Assembly: GCF_017876155.1 (NCBI RefSeq)
Contig: NZ_JAGINP010000005.1
Location: 280,784 to 344,783 of the forward strand
Reading direction: 5' to 3'
DNA from: Azospirillum rugosum
GTDB lineage: Bacteria; Pseudomonadota; Alphaproteobacteria; Azospirillales; Azospirillaceae
DNA length: 64,000 bases
Shown here: piece after piece, positions 1 through 8,711 of the stretch
Numbering within the stretch: the stretch's first letter is position 1
How the letters are laid out: the number at the start of each line of letters is the position of its first letter
Made by a program: the position numbers and the translations under genes
Notes under the pieces: generated by a model
Databases searched by the model: none
Seen by the model: only the letters and a program-made list of their open reading frames with translations
Told to the model about the DNA's origin: nothing

Positions 1-777
1 GGCGGCGCCCAGCTGGTCAGCTGGGTGCGGCGGTCGCCCGGCAGCCTCAGCCCCGACCTGCCGATCATTGTGCTGACCGCCAACGCCGACCTCGCCACCG
101 TGCGCGCCGCCTGGGACGCGGGTGCGGACTCCGTGCTCGCCAAGCCGGCGTCGGCCGCCACCATCGCCCGCCGCATCGAGACCGTGCTGACCCGCCCGCG
201 CCGCCCGCGGCCGTCAAGGCCGGAGGCCGAGCCCGAGGTCCGCGAGAGCCGCCCCGAGGACCGGCCGGAGCCTGCGCCCTCCCGCCCGGCATCCTCCCGC
301 CCGGCCCTGTCCGGCGGGTCCCCTCTCCGCCTGCCGCCGCCCGGACCGCCGGTGCGTTCGGCCGAACCCCGGCGCGTGCGGCTCCTGCTGGCGCTGGACC
401 GGCTTGAGGCGGCGCTCGACAAGCCGGACCCGCTGGGCACCCGGCTGCGCCACGCCGTGTCCGACCTCCAGATCGCGGCGAGCGCCGATCCCACCGGCGT
501 CCAGGGCGCCTCCGCGATGGTGGCGTCCCTGTCCACCTGCGTCACCTGGGTGGATCACGACGCCGAGAGCTTCAAGGAGGCGGTGCAGGCCCACATGGAC
601 GCCCTGCGCTGGGTCGCCACCACCGCCCACGACGCCGAAACCGCGGTCGCCGTGCGCGCCCTGGTGCGGGCGTTGCGCTCCATGGTGCGCACGCTGACCC
701 TGCGCGGCTCCGCCGACCCGAGCCTGTGGCCGGACGCCCCCGATGGCCAAAGCCACCCCCTGCCGCCGGCCTCATAG
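1..777 (+). CDS. Response-regulator receiver-domain protein, 3' part only
   Basis: The reading frame is open from the first base, so the gene begins upstream and the phosphoacceptor aspartate is outside the window. What remains is the second half of a CheY-like receiver domain: the beta-4 strand PIIVLTAN and the conserved beta-5 lysine motif VLAKPAS. A roughly 60-residue linker rich in Pro, Arg and Glu follows, then a helical C-terminal domain of about 130 residues (from RVRLLLALDRLEAAL) that I do not recognise as a DNA-binding or output domain. It may be a helical phosphotransfer-like or dimerisation module; that is a guess. Frame, codon use and stop (TAG at 775-777) are clear. Confidence 0.8.
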   Translation, partial: GGAQLVSWVRRSPGSLSPDLPIIVLTANADLATVRAAWDAGADSVLAKPASAATIARRIETVLTRPRRPRPSRPEAEPEVRESRPEDRPEPAPSRPASSRPALSGGSPLRLPPPGPPVRSAEPRRVRLLLALDRLEAALDKPDPLGTRLRHAVSDLQIAASADPTGVQGASAMVASLSTCVTWVDHDAESFKEAVQAHMDALRWVATTAHDAETAVAVRALVRALRSMVRTLTLRGSADPSLWPDAPDGQSHPLPPAS

Positions 778-812
778 CCTCCCCATATCCATTCCGAAGC
801 CAATGAAGGCGA

Positions 813-846
813 GCGGGAATTTCCGTTAGGGCGGGGATTCCCGCCC
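813..846. terminator. Two overlapping dyads downstream of the receiver gene
   Basis: GCGGGAAT at 813-820 pairs with ATTCCCGC at 837-844, and GGGCGGG at 829-835 pairs with CCCGCCC at 840-846. The two stems share bases and exclude each other. The position 36 nt after the stop suggests a terminator or attenuator-like element, but there is no long T run. Confidence 0.4.
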
Positions 847-1025
847 GTCCGTTTCACAGCGCTGCGAGGTCTCGACCGTTCCTTGCTTTTTGCAGGCCGG
901 CCCCCGCGGCCCGTGGACAGATACGGCAGCTTTCATTACCTTTTTGGTTATCCAACAAACAAAGCGGCGCCGCAAAGGCGCCCGGCAACAGCGCCCTCAG
1001 CGTGCGCTCATATGGGGATGGAACA

Positions 1026-4000
1026 ATGGCTCTCGCGACCGTGACCCTGGACGACAAGTACGCGCTCGAACAGGGGCGTGTGTACCTGACGGGCACCCAG
1101 GCGCTGGTGCGCCTGCCGATGATGCAGCGCCAGCGCGACCTCGCGGCCGGCCTGAACACGGCCTGCTTTATCTCAGGTTATCGCGGCTCGCCGCTGGGCG
1201 GGTTCGACCAGAATCTGTGGAACGCGCGCAAGTTCCTGGAAAAGAACCACATCCAGTTCCAGCCCGGCGTGAACGAGGAGCTGGGCGCCACCGCCGTGTG
1301 GGGCAGCCAGCAGGTCGGCATGTTCCCCGGCGCCAAGTACGACGGCGTCTACGCCATGTGGTACGGCAAGGGGCCGGGCGTCGACCGCTCCGGCGACGTG
1401 TTCAAGCACGCCAACGGCGCCGGCACCTCCAAGCACGGCGGCGTGCTGGTGCTGACCGGCGACGACCACAACGCCAAGTCCTCCACCTTCCCGCACCAGT
1501 CCGAACACGCCTTCATGCACGCCATGATCCCGGTCCTGAACCCGGCCAGCGTGCAGGAGATCCTGGACTACGGCCTGATCGGCTGGGCGATGAGCCGCTA
1601 TTCCGGCTGCTGGATCGCCATGAAGACGATTGCGGAGACGGTGGACACCTCCGCGTCGGTCACCATCGACCCGCACCGCGTCAGCCCGGTCATCCCCACC
1701 GACTTCCCGATCCCACCGGGCGGCCTGAACATCCGCTGGCCCGACCCGCCGCTGGAGCAGGAATACCGGCTGATGAAGCACAAGCTGTACGCCGCCCTGG
1801 CGTTCGCGCGTGCCAACCGGATCGACCGCGTGGTGATGGAAAGCCCGCGCCCGCGCTTCGGCATCGTCACCACCGGCAAGAGCTACCTGGACGTCCGCCA
1901 GGCCTTCGACGAGCTGGGCATCACCGAGGAGAAGGCCGCCGACTGGGGCATCACCGTCTACAAGGTCGGCATGCCCTGGCCGCTGGAGCGCGACGGCGTC
2001 CGCCACTTCGCGGAAGGGCTGGAGGAGATCGTCGTCGTCGAGGAGAAGCGCGCGGTCATCGAGAATCAGTTGAAGGAGCAGCTGTACAACTGGCACCCGG
2101 ACGTCCGCCCCAAGGTCGTCGGCAAGTTCGACGAGCATGGCGAGTGGATCCTCCCCTCCGCCGGTGAGCTGTCCCCCGCCCAGATCGCCGTGGTCATCGG
2201 CCGCCGGCTGGAGCGCTTCATCGACAACGAGCAGTTGAAGCGCCGCGTCGCCTTCCTGGACGCGCAGGAGAAGCAGAAGGCCCACCAAGCCCGCGTCATC
2301 CGCAAGCCGACCTTCTGCTCCGGCTGCCCGCACAACACCTCCACCCACGTGCCGGAGGGAAGCCGCGCGCTGGGCGGCATCGGCTGCCACTACATGGCGA
2401 CGTGGCTGGACCGCAAGACCGACACCTTCACCCAGATGGGCGGCGAGGGCGTGCCCTGGGTCGGCCAGGCGCCCTTCACCGAGGAGAAGCACATCTTCGC
2501 CAACCTCGGCGACGGCACCTACTACCACTCCGGCATCCTGGCGATCCGGCAGTCGATCGCGTCGAAGGCCAACATCACCTACAAGATCCTGTTCAACGAC
2601 GCCGTCGCCATGACCGGCGGGCAGCCGGTGGACGGCACCCTGACCGTGCAGTCGCTGGCCGCCCAGCTGCGCGCGGAGGGCGTGGAGCGCATCACCGTCG
2701 TCTCCGACGAGCCGGAGAAGTACGGCATCGGCGCCGGCCTGCCGCAGTTCACCACGGTCGAGCACCGCGACGACCTGGAGCGCGTCCAGAAGGAGATGCG
2801 CGAGATCCCCGGCGTCAGCGTCCTGATCTACGACCAGACCTGCGCCACCGAGAAGCGCCGCCGCCGCAAGCGCGGCAAGATGGTCGACCCGGCCAAGCGC
2901 GTGGTCATCAACGAGTTGGTCTGCGAGGGCTGCGGCGACTGCTCCGTCAAGTCGTCCTGCGTGTCCGTCGTGCCGCAGGAGACCGAGTTCGGCCGTAAGC
3001 GCCAGATCGACCAGTCCAGCTGCAACAAGGACTATTCCTGCACCAAGGGCTTCTGCCCCAGCTTCGTGACGGTGGAGGGCGGGCAGCTGCGCAAGCCCAA
3101 GCCGGCCGCCGCGAAGGGAACGGATGCCTCCGACCTTCCGACCCCCCACCTGCCCAGCCTCGACCGGCCCTGGGGCATCTACGTCACCGGCGTGGGCGGC
3201 ACCGGCGTGGTGACCATCGGCGCGCTGCTCGGCATGGCCGCGCACATCGAGGGCAAGGGCGTCGGCGTGCTGGACATGACCGGCCTCGCCCAGAAGGGCG
3301 GCGCCGTCACCAGCCACATCCGCATCGCCCACAGCCCGGAGGACATCCACTCCGTCCGCATCGCCGCCGGCGGGGCCGACGCGGTGGTCGGCTGCGACCT
3401 GATCGTCGCCGCGGCCGGCGACGCCCTGTCGAAGATGGAGCACGGCCACACCCGCGCCGTCATCAACACCCACGACACCATCACGGTCGACTTCCTGAAG
3501 AAGCCGGACTTCACCGTGCCCGTCCGCGACCTCGTCGCCGACATCCGCAAGGCCTGCGGCGACGGGGCGGTGAACGCCTTCGATGCCACCAAGCTCGCCA
3601 CCGCGCTGCTCGGCGACAGCATCGCGACCAACCCCTTCCTGATGGGCTACGCCTGGCAGAAGGGCCTGATCCCGATCTCGGCCGAGGCCATCCTGAAGGC
3701 CATCGCGCTGAACGGCGTGGCGGTGACGATGAACACCGACGCCTTCAACTGGGGCCGCCGCGCCGCCGTTGACCTCGCCAGCGTGGAGGCCGCCGCCACC
3801 CCGCCGGCCGCGGAGAAAGCCGCCCACGACCTGTTCATCCTCGACCAGCGCCGCCCGTCGGCGACCCTGGACGAGGCCATCGAGCGCCGCACCGCCTTCC
3901 TGACCGACTACCAGGACGCCGCGTACGCCAGCCGCTACCACGCGCTGGTCGACTGGACCCGCCGCGTGGAGGGGCAGAAGGCTCCCGGCTCCACCGCCCT

Positions 4001-4526
4001 GACCGAGGCGGTCGCCCGCGGCTACTTCAAGCTGCTGGCCTACAAGGACGAGTACGAGGTGGCGCGCCTGCACACCGACACCGGCTTCGTCGAGCAGATC
4101 GGCCGCATGTTCGAGGGCGATTACAAGCTGGTCTTCCACATGGCCCCGCCCGTGATGGGCGAGACCGGCGAGGATGGCGGCGAACCGAAGAAGAAGAGCT
4201 TCGGCCCCTGGATGCTGAAGGCGCTGCGCCTGCTCGCCAAAGGCAAGCGCCTGCGCGGCACCCCGCTCGACCCCTTCGGCTGGCTGGCCGAACGCCGCCT
4301 GGAGCGCCGCCTGATCGTCGAGTACGAGACCGTCATGGGCGAAGTCCTGCACCGCCTGACCCGCGACACCCTGCCCACGGCGGTCGAGATCGCCCGCCTG
4401 CCCCTGGACATGCGCGGCTACGGCCACATCAAGACCCGCAACGTCGAGGCCGCCAAGGCCAAGGAAGCCAAACTCCTCGACACCCTCCGCCAACCGGCCA
4501 CCCCGCAGCCGCTGGCGGCGGAGTAA
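1026..4526 (+). CDS. Indolepyruvate ferredoxin oxidoreductase, fused single-chain form (iorA-type)
   Basis: Predicted to convert aryl-pyruvates such as indolepyruvate to the acyl-CoA with thiamine diphosphate, passing electrons to ferredoxin. In the 1166-residue chain an N-terminal pyrimidine-binding domain is followed by a TPP domain beginning FCSGCPHNTSTHVPEG (about residue 432), a cysteine-rich Fe-S segment (CEGCGDCS to CTKGFCPSF, about 631-690), the gamma-type domain GIYVTGVGGTGVVT (about 716), and a C-terminal DUF6537-like domain. In archaea alpha and beta/gamma parts are separate genes; the fused form is usual in Alpha- and Betaproteobacteria. ATG at 1026 is preferred over the in-frame GTG at 1002 because the family begins near MALATVTLDDKY. 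No partner gene is adjacent. In Azospirillum this enzyme competes with auxin synthesis for indolepyruvate; that link is inferred. Confidence 0.92.
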   Translation: MALATVTLDDKYALEQGRVYLTGTQALVRLPMMQRQRDLAAGLNTACFISGYRGSPLGGFDQNLWNARKFLEKNHIQFQPGVNEELGATAVWGSQQVGMFPGAKYDGVYAMWYGKGPGVDRSGDVFKHANGAGTSKHGGVLVLTGDDHNAKSSTFPHQSEHAFMHAMIPVLNPASVQEILDYGLIGWAMSRYSGCWIAMKTIAETVDTSASVTIDPHRVSPVIPTDFPIPPGGLNIRWPDPPLEQEYRLMKHKLYAALAFARANRIDRVVMESPRPRFGIVTTGKSYLDVRQAFDELGITEEKAADWGITVYKVGMPWPLERDGVRHFAEGLEEIVVVEEKRAVIENQLKEQLYNWHPDVRPKVVGKFDEHGEWILPSAGELSPAQIAVVIGRRLERFIDNEQLKRRVAFLDAQEKQKAHQARVIRKPTFCSGCPHNTSTHVPEGSRALGGIGCHYMATWLDRKTDTFTQMGGEGVPWVGQAPFTEEKHIFANLGDGTYYHSGILAIRQSIASKANITYKILFNDAVAMTGGQPVDGTLTVQSLAAQLRAEGVERITVVSDEPEKYGIGAGLPQFTTVEHRDDLERVQKEMREIPGVSVLIYDQTCATEKRRRRKRGKMVDPAKRVVINELVCEGCGDCSVKSSCVSVVPQETEFGRKRQIDQSSCNKDYSCTKGFCPSFVTVEGGQLRKPKPAAAKGTDASDLPTPHLPSLDRPWGIYVTGVGGTGVVTIGALLGMAAHIEGKGVGVLDMTGLAQKGGAVTSHIRIAHSPEDIHSVRIAAGGADAVVGCDLIVAAAGDALSKMEHGHTRAVINTHDTITVDFLKKPDFTVPVRDLVADIRKACGDGAVNAFDATKLATALLGDSIATNPFLMGYAWQKGLIPISAEAILKAIALNGVAVTMNTDAFNWGRRAAVDLASVEAAATPPAAEKAAHDLFILDQRRPSATLDEAIERRTAFLTDYQDAAYASRYHALVDWTRRVEGQKAPGSTALTEAVARGYFKLLAYKDEYEVARLHTDTGFVEQIGRMFEGDYKLVFHMAPPVMGETGEDGGEPKKKSFGPWMLKALRLLAKGKRLRGTPLDPFGWLAERRLERRLIVEYETVMGEVLHRLTRDTLPTAVEIARLPLDMRGYGHIKTRNVEAAKAKEAKLLDTLRQPATPQPLAAE

Positions 4527-4534
4527 CACCCCAT

Positions 4535-4602
4535 CCCCTCTCCCGCCCCCGGCGGGAGAGGGAGGGACCCGCCGCGTCAGCGGTGGGAGGGTGAGGGCAA
4601 GG
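4535..4602. repeat. CCCTCTCCC-type palindromic intergenic repeat, half element
   Basis: An imperfect palindrome (CCCTCTCCCGCCCCCGGCGG with GGGAGAGGGAGGG) followed by a GCGTCAGCGGTGGGAGGGTGA tail. The same string recurs at 7568-7757 and 46302-46462. The transcript could fold and end here after the oxidoreductase. Confidence 0.75.
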
Positions 4603-4751
4603 TCCAGACGAGCACCCGAATGAAACACCGTGAAACGCTGTGCGACATCGAAATGCGTAACGTCGCACGGGCGCCAGACGCGGGAACGCCATTGACAATG
4701 GGAATTATAGCCTAGACACCTCACCCAAGCAACCACCCCGGATTGAACCAA

Positions 4752-4792
4752 TCCCCTCCCCCGCCCAGCGGGGGAGGGTCAGGGTGGGGGCG
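4752..4792. repeat. Short CCCTCCCCC-type palindromic repeat
   Basis: CCCCTCCCCCGCCC pairs with GGGGGAGGG, followed by TCAGGGTGGGGG. This tail is shared with the larger elements at 19124-19283, 33958-34082, 50318-50432 and 59623-59743. Apart from this element, the 4535-4602 repeat and the promoter at 4825-4853, the 364-nt gap before the next gene (4527-4890) shows nothing else I recognise. Confidence 0.65.
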
Positions 4793-4824
4793 GAACGTCC
4801 GCAGCTCAGCATCCCACGCAAGTC

Positions 4825-4853
4825 TTTCGACCCTCACGCCACTCCGCTACAAT
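4825..4853 (+). promoter_or_regulatory. Candidate sigma-70-type promoter of the STAND gene
   Basis: TACAAT at 4848-4853 is a good -10 box, with TTTCGA at 4825-4830 as a weak -35 and 17 bp between them. Transcription would begin near 4860. This argues for translation from ATG 4891 and against the in-frame ATG 4852, which overlaps the -10 box. Confidence 0.5.
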
Positions 4854-4890
4854 GGTTGTGCAAAAGAACCGCACACGTACGGACGCGCGC

Positions 4891-7542
4891 ATGTCGAAAA
4901 TCAACGTGTTCATAAGTTCCACGCAGCGCGATCTGTCCGAATATCGCAAGGCGGTCATTGACGCCATTCACACGTCCTACCGGTTCCAGCCATCCAATAT
5001 GGAAAATTTCGGCGCGCAGGATGGTGCGCCGAAGGAGGTCTGCCGACGAAAGCTGGAACAATGCGACATCTACGTCGGAATTTTCGGCGCGTGTTACGGG
5101 TCAATTTCCGTCGAAGATAATCTTTCCTTCACAGAGCTCGAATATCGATGGGCCAAAGCAGGAAGGAAGAAAATTCTGACGTTCGTCATCGGTGAAGACT
5201 TTCAGCCATCGATGAAATTCATTTCGAATCAGGAGGATTTCATCCGTGCTGCAACCTTCCGAGAAGCCATCAAACGGGAATGCACGTTTGATAGCTTCCT
5301 GCTGCCGGACGATTTGGCGACGAAGGTAATCAACGCGCTGCACAACGCTGCGGGTCAGATCGAAACGGACGAATCCTCCGCAGCCCGGAAGCAGGACGCA
5401 TCCCCGACGGCTCCGCCGAACAAGCAGCCCCTGCACCAACTCCCCTCCGACCTCCCAGATTTCACCGGCCGAGCGACGGAGGTGGACCAACTCATTGCCG
5501 CGCTGGACCGTGAGCATGGCGGATCGGCAGCGGTCAGCGCGATCCGCGGCATGGGCGGAATCGGCAAGACCACGCTGGCCGTCCACGCGGCGCGCCGGCT
5601 GCTGCGCCGCTACCCCGACGCGCAGATCGTGGTGAACCTCCAGGGCCATGGCGACGCCGCCCCGTTGACCTCGCTGGAGGCGATGGCCCAGGTCATCCGC
5701 GCCTTCCATCCAGACATGAAGCCTGTGGACGACCCGCAGCAAATGGCATCGGTCTACCGGTCCGTGCTGGAGGGCAAGCGCGCGCTGATCCTGCTGGACA
5801 ACGCCGCGGACACGGCCCAGGTCGAACCCCTCGTCCCGCCCCCGCCCTGCGGCCTGATCGTCACCGCGCGGGAGCCCATCCACCTCGACGGCGCCGCCCC
5901 GCTGAAGCTCGGCCTGCTGCCCCGCCCGGAGTCCGTCGCCCTGCTGCGCGCCGCCGCACGCCCCAAGACGGCGACCGACGCGGAGTGGGACCGCATCGCC
6001 GACCTCTGCGACGACCTGCCGCTCGCACTGCGCGTCGCCGGGTCTTTCCTCGCCCACGCCGAGGACTGCACCGCCGCCGACTACATCGCCGACCTCGCCG
6101 ACGAGCAGACCCGGCTCGACGTTTTGAAGGTTGAGCGGAAGGAGCGCGGGAATGTCGGGACCGTCCTTGCCCACAGCGCCCGCCGCTTGGCCGAGACAGA
6201 CCCGGAGCTTGCCGCGTTCTGGCAGGTGCTGACCATTTTTCCCGCGGATTTCGACCGCGCAGCGGCGGCGGCCGTGTGGGGACTTGCCGGGGAGAAAGAC
6301 GCGGCCGCTCCTCTGCGCAAAGTGCTGGACCGCGGTTTGCTCCTGTTCGAGGATGGTTCGAAGCGGTACCGGCTGCATGATTTGATGCGCCCGCTGGCCC
6401 GCGGCGTGTTCGCATGGGCACCGGACCGCGACCCGTCCCCCGGCTCCGCGCAACGGTTGCTCGATGGCCAGAGCGCGTTTGCACAGTATTTCATGACGGT
6501 GCTCGGCCATGCCAATGTCCTGTTTCGGACGGGACACCAGGGCGTGGCGGACGGGTTGGCCCTTTGCGACCGGGAGTGGCTGAACATTTCGGCGACGGCC
6601 GAGTGGGCTCAGGCGCACAGGGAGGAGAACGATCAAGCCCGTGGTGTTTCCGCGGAACTGCCGAACGCTGGCGTGAATGTCCTCAGCCTTCGTCTCACTG
6701 CACGTCAGAGAATTTTCTGGTTGGAAGCGGCTAGGGCTTCCGCAAGATCCCTGGGAGAGAGGGGGCTTGAAGGAAGCCACCTCGGCAACCTCGGTGTCGC
6801 CTACGTCGCCTTAGGCGAGACGCGGCGCGCTATCGAGCATCACAAGCAGGCCCTCGCCATCGCCCGCGAGATCGGCGACCGACGCGGCGAGGGAACCCGC
6901 CTCGGCAACCTCGGTGTCGCCTACGCCACCTTGGGCGAGACGCGGCGCGCCATCGAGCATCACAAGCAGGCCCTCGCCATCGTCCGCGAGATCGGCGACC
7001 GACGCGGTGAAGGAAGCGTCCTGGGCAACCTCGGCCTCGCCTACGCCGATTTGGATGAGGTGCGGCGCGCCATCGAGCATTACGAGCAGGCCCTCGCCAT
7101 CGCCCGCGAGATCGGCGACCGCCGCGGCGAGAGCAACAACCTTGGCAACCTCGGCTGCGCCTATGCCAGATTGGGCGAGACGCGGCGCGCCATCGAGCAT
7201 CACGAGCAAGCCCTCGCCATCGCCCGCGAGATCGGCGACCGCCGCGGCGAGGGCAGCGACCTCGGCAACCTCGGCCTCGCCTACGCCGCCTTGGGCGAGA
7301 CGCGGCGCGCCATCGAGCAGTACGAGCAGGCCCTCGCCATCGCCCGCGAGATCGGCGACCGCCACGGTGAGGGCGTCAGCCTCGGCAACCTCGGCCTCGC
7401 CTACGCCGACTTGGGCGAGACGCGGCGCGCGGTTGAATGTCTGGAACAAGCACTCGCGATCTTCGAGGCCATCGAAAGTCCCTACGCCGATTGGGCGCGT
7501 CAGAGGCTTGCCGAACTTCGCGGGGCGACGGCGGGCGCGTGA
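4891..7542 (+). CDS. DUF4062-NB-ARC-TPR STAND NTPase
   Basis: A signal-transducing P-loop NTPase of 883 residues. Residues 1-105 form a DUF4062 domain (KINVFISSTQRDLSEYR; VGIFGACYGS; FTELEYRWAKAG). A linker leads to an NB-ARC module with Walker A GMGGIGKTTL (about 220), Walker B RALILLDNAAD (about 297), a sensor-like GLIVTAREP (about 320), a GLPL-type DDLPLALRVAG (about 375) and an MHD-like YRLHDLMRPLARG (about 494). The C-terminal 250 residues are LGN-type TPRs with a 40-residue unit. STAND proteins of this architecture bind a trigger through the repeat domain and switch on nucleotide exchange. Several bacterial STAND families act in phage defence; DUF4062 has no settled biochemical role. 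The gene stands alone between repeat elements, with no toxin or protease gene beside it. The DUF4062 part has far lower GC than the NB-ARC part. Confidence 0.88.
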   Translation: MSKINVFISSTQRDLSEYRKAVIDAIHTSYRFQPSNMENFGAQDGAPKEVCRRKLEQCDIYVGIFGACYGSISVEDNLSFTELEYRWAKAGRKKILTFVIGEDFQPSMKFISNQEDFIRAATFREAIKRECTFDSFLLPDDLATKVINALHNAAGQIETDESSAARKQDASPTAPPNKQPLHQLPSDLPDFTGRATEVDQLIAALDREHGGSAAVSAIRGMGGIGKTTLAVHAARRLLRRYPDAQIVVNLQGHGDAAPLTSLEAMAQVIRAFHPDMKPVDDPQQMASVYRSVLEGKRALILLDNAADTAQVEPLVPPPPCGLIVTAREPIHLDGAAPLKLGLLPRPESVALLRAAARPKTATDAEWDRIADLCDDLPLALRVAGSFLAHAEDCTAADYIADLADEQTRLDVLKVERKERGNVGTVLAHSARRLAETDPELAAFWQVLTIFPADFDRAAAAAVWGLAGEKDAAAPLRKVLDRGLLLFEDGSKRYRLHDLMRPLARGVFAWAPDRDPSPGSAQRLLDGQSAFAQYFMTVLGHANVLFRTGHQGVADGLALCDREWLNISATAEWAQAHREENDQARGVSAELPNAGVNVLSLRLTARQRIFWLEAARASARSLGERGLEGSHLGNLGVAYVALGETRRAIEHHKQALAIAREIGDRRGEGTRLGNLGVAYATLGETRRAIEHHKQALAIVREIGDRRGEGSVLGNLGLAYADLDEVRRAIEHYEQALAIAREIGDRRGESNNLGNLGCAYARLGETRRAIEHHEQALAIAREIGDRRGEGSDLGNLGLAYAALGETRRAIEQYEQALAIAREIGDRHGEGVSLGNLGLAYADLGETRRAVECLEQALAIFEAIESPYADWARQRLAELRGATAGA
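6781..7440 (+). repeat. Tandem 120-bp coding repeats (TPR units)
   Basis: Five full units and one partial unit with exact 120-nt periodicity begin with CTCGGCAACCTCGG-like sequence near 6781, 6901, 7021, 7141, 7261 and 7381. Each encodes LGNLGLAYADLGETRRAIEH followed by a 20-residue stretch ending in IGDRRGEG. Neighbouring units differ at only a few bases, mostly at the unit ends, implying recent duplication or gene conversion. Confidence 0.95.
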
Positions 7543-7567
7543 CCGTCGTTGCGCAACCCCCGCGCTC

Positions 7568-7757
7568 CTGCCCCTCTCCCTGCCCCGCAGGGAGAGGGAG
7601 GGGCCCGTCGCGTCAGCGGCGGGAGGGTGAGGGCTTGGTTGTCCCGAGAATGCCGGAGATGAAGGGCGGGGATTCTCGGGGTAACCTTGCCCTCACCCTC
7701 CCACGCCGGGGGCGTGGGTCCCTCCCTCTCCCGCCGGGGGCGGGAGAGGGGGTGGAG
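7568..7757. repeat. Complete compound palindromic repeat (two CCCTCTCCC modules, head to head)
   Basis: A left module (CCCTCTCCCTGCCCCGCAGG with GGGAGAGGGAGGGGCCCG and GGGAGGGTGAGGGCTTGGTT) and a right module running the other way (AACCTTGCCCTCACCCTCCC with CCCTCCCTCTCCCGCC) flank a short core ending CTCGGGG. A second full copy is at 46302-46462. It resembles a BIME-like compound REP element. It sits between convergent genes. Confidence 0.8.
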
Positions 7758-7784
7758 GGCGGGGGAAACGACCTCCTCACCTTT

Positions 7785-8711
7785 TCATCGCGGCTGGAGG
7801 ACGCCGATGTCGGCCAGCGCCGGCTGGTCGCGGAACACCGCCGCCGCAAGGAGCCGCAGGTGGCGCTGCTGAAGCGTCGGGTTGGCGAAGGTGCGCAGAT
7901 AGCCCTTCAACACATGGTCCCCGAAGTTGAACGCCACGTCGGCGTCCAGATGGTGGCCCTGGCGGGAGGAGGCGTGGACGGACATCACCGGACGGCCGTC
8001 CAGCAGCAGGCCGCGCGGGTCCTGCGGATCGGTGGTTTGCACGTCGGCCAGCGGCGCGTCGTAGACCTGCCACAGCCGGGCGTCCAGCACGTCCACCGAC
8101 TCCGGATCCTTCATCATCACCATGTTCAGCACATTCTGTTCCCACAGCGCGTGCTGGGGAACGGAACGGCAGGCCGTTGACCAGAGCGCCAGCGGGCCCC
8201 GCGACACCCACAGCATCAATCCCGTGCTGATGTATGGCAGATCCGGATCCACCCCGCGGCCGCGCAGGATCGCCTCGGCCGGCTCCACGTAATAGCCTTT
8301 GGCGCGCAGTTCCTCCAGCATCCCGCCGATGCTGAGGCGGTCGATGGTCGCCGTTGCGGCCAGGGACTTGCCGGCCCGCCGCAACCCGTCCGCCATGGCC
8401 GTGACCGCCGGGAGGTCGAGAGCGCCCAGCATCAGGTCGCTGTCCAGCCAGAGCAGGTTGTCCCACGGCTCCCAGGCGCAATAGTCCGATAGATGCCCCT
8501 TGCACAGGTACGGGTGCGCGCCCGGCTGCAGGATTTTGGGGCGATCCAGCAGCATCCCGGCGGCGCGCAGGAACTCGCGCTGGCCGTCCGTCATGCCGAA
8601 ATCGCAGACGCGGATCGGGGCCGAGGGAAACCGGTCGCGCATCCCTTCCAGAAGCGCCAGGGTGGTGATGAAATACTGGGCGTCGCAGCCCGTCACGCAC
8701 AGCGTCGTCAT
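7785..8711 (-). CDS. Glycosyltransferase-like protein with DxD motif
   Basis: A 308-residue soluble protein beginning MTTLCVTGCDAQYF. It has GT-A-like features: an N-terminal beta strand, then NLLWLDSDLML (about residues 95-105), which resembles the metal- and nucleotide-sugar-binding DxD motif of GT8-type enzymes, and later STGLMLWVSRGPLALW. I cannot assign a family with certainty. Its ATG overlaps the stop of the TPR-glycosyltransferase upstream (TCAT at 8708-8711, ATGA on the coding strand), so the two are translationally coupled and probably act on the same glycan or glycoprotein. Start chosen from this overlap; longer in-frame extensions lie inside the neighbour gene. Confidence 0.75.
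   Translation of the reverse strand: MTTLCVTGCDAQYFITTLALLEGMRDRFPSAPIRVCDFGMTDGQREFLRAAGMLLDRPKILQPGAHPYLCKGHLSDYCAWEPWDNLLWLDSDLMLGALDLPAVTAMADGLRRAGKSLAATATIDRLSIGGMLEELRAKGYYVEPAEAILRGRGVDPDLPYISTGLMLWVSRGPLALWSTACRSVPQHALWEQNVLNMVMMKDPESVDVLDARLWQVYDAPLADVQTTDPQDPRGLLLDGRPVMSVHASSRQGHHLDADVAFNFGDHVLKGYLRTFANPTLQQRHLRLLAAAVFRDQPALADIGVLQPR

Noticed and set aside
1173..4751. Very long open frame on the minus strand across the fused oxidoreductase
   Set aside because: It is antisense to a gene with clear family motifs and has a composition expected from high-GC third positions; no domain is recognisable in it.
4852..4890. Earlier in-frame start (ATG 4852) for the STAND gene
   Set aside because: It overlaps a likely -10 box, has no RBS, and adds residues outside the DUF4062 domain, which starts at MSKINVFISS.
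6811..7449. Antisense open frame over the TPR array with repeated sequence
   Set aside because: Periodicity comes from the 120-bp repeats; the plus-strand frame has the TPR pattern and continues from NB-ARC.
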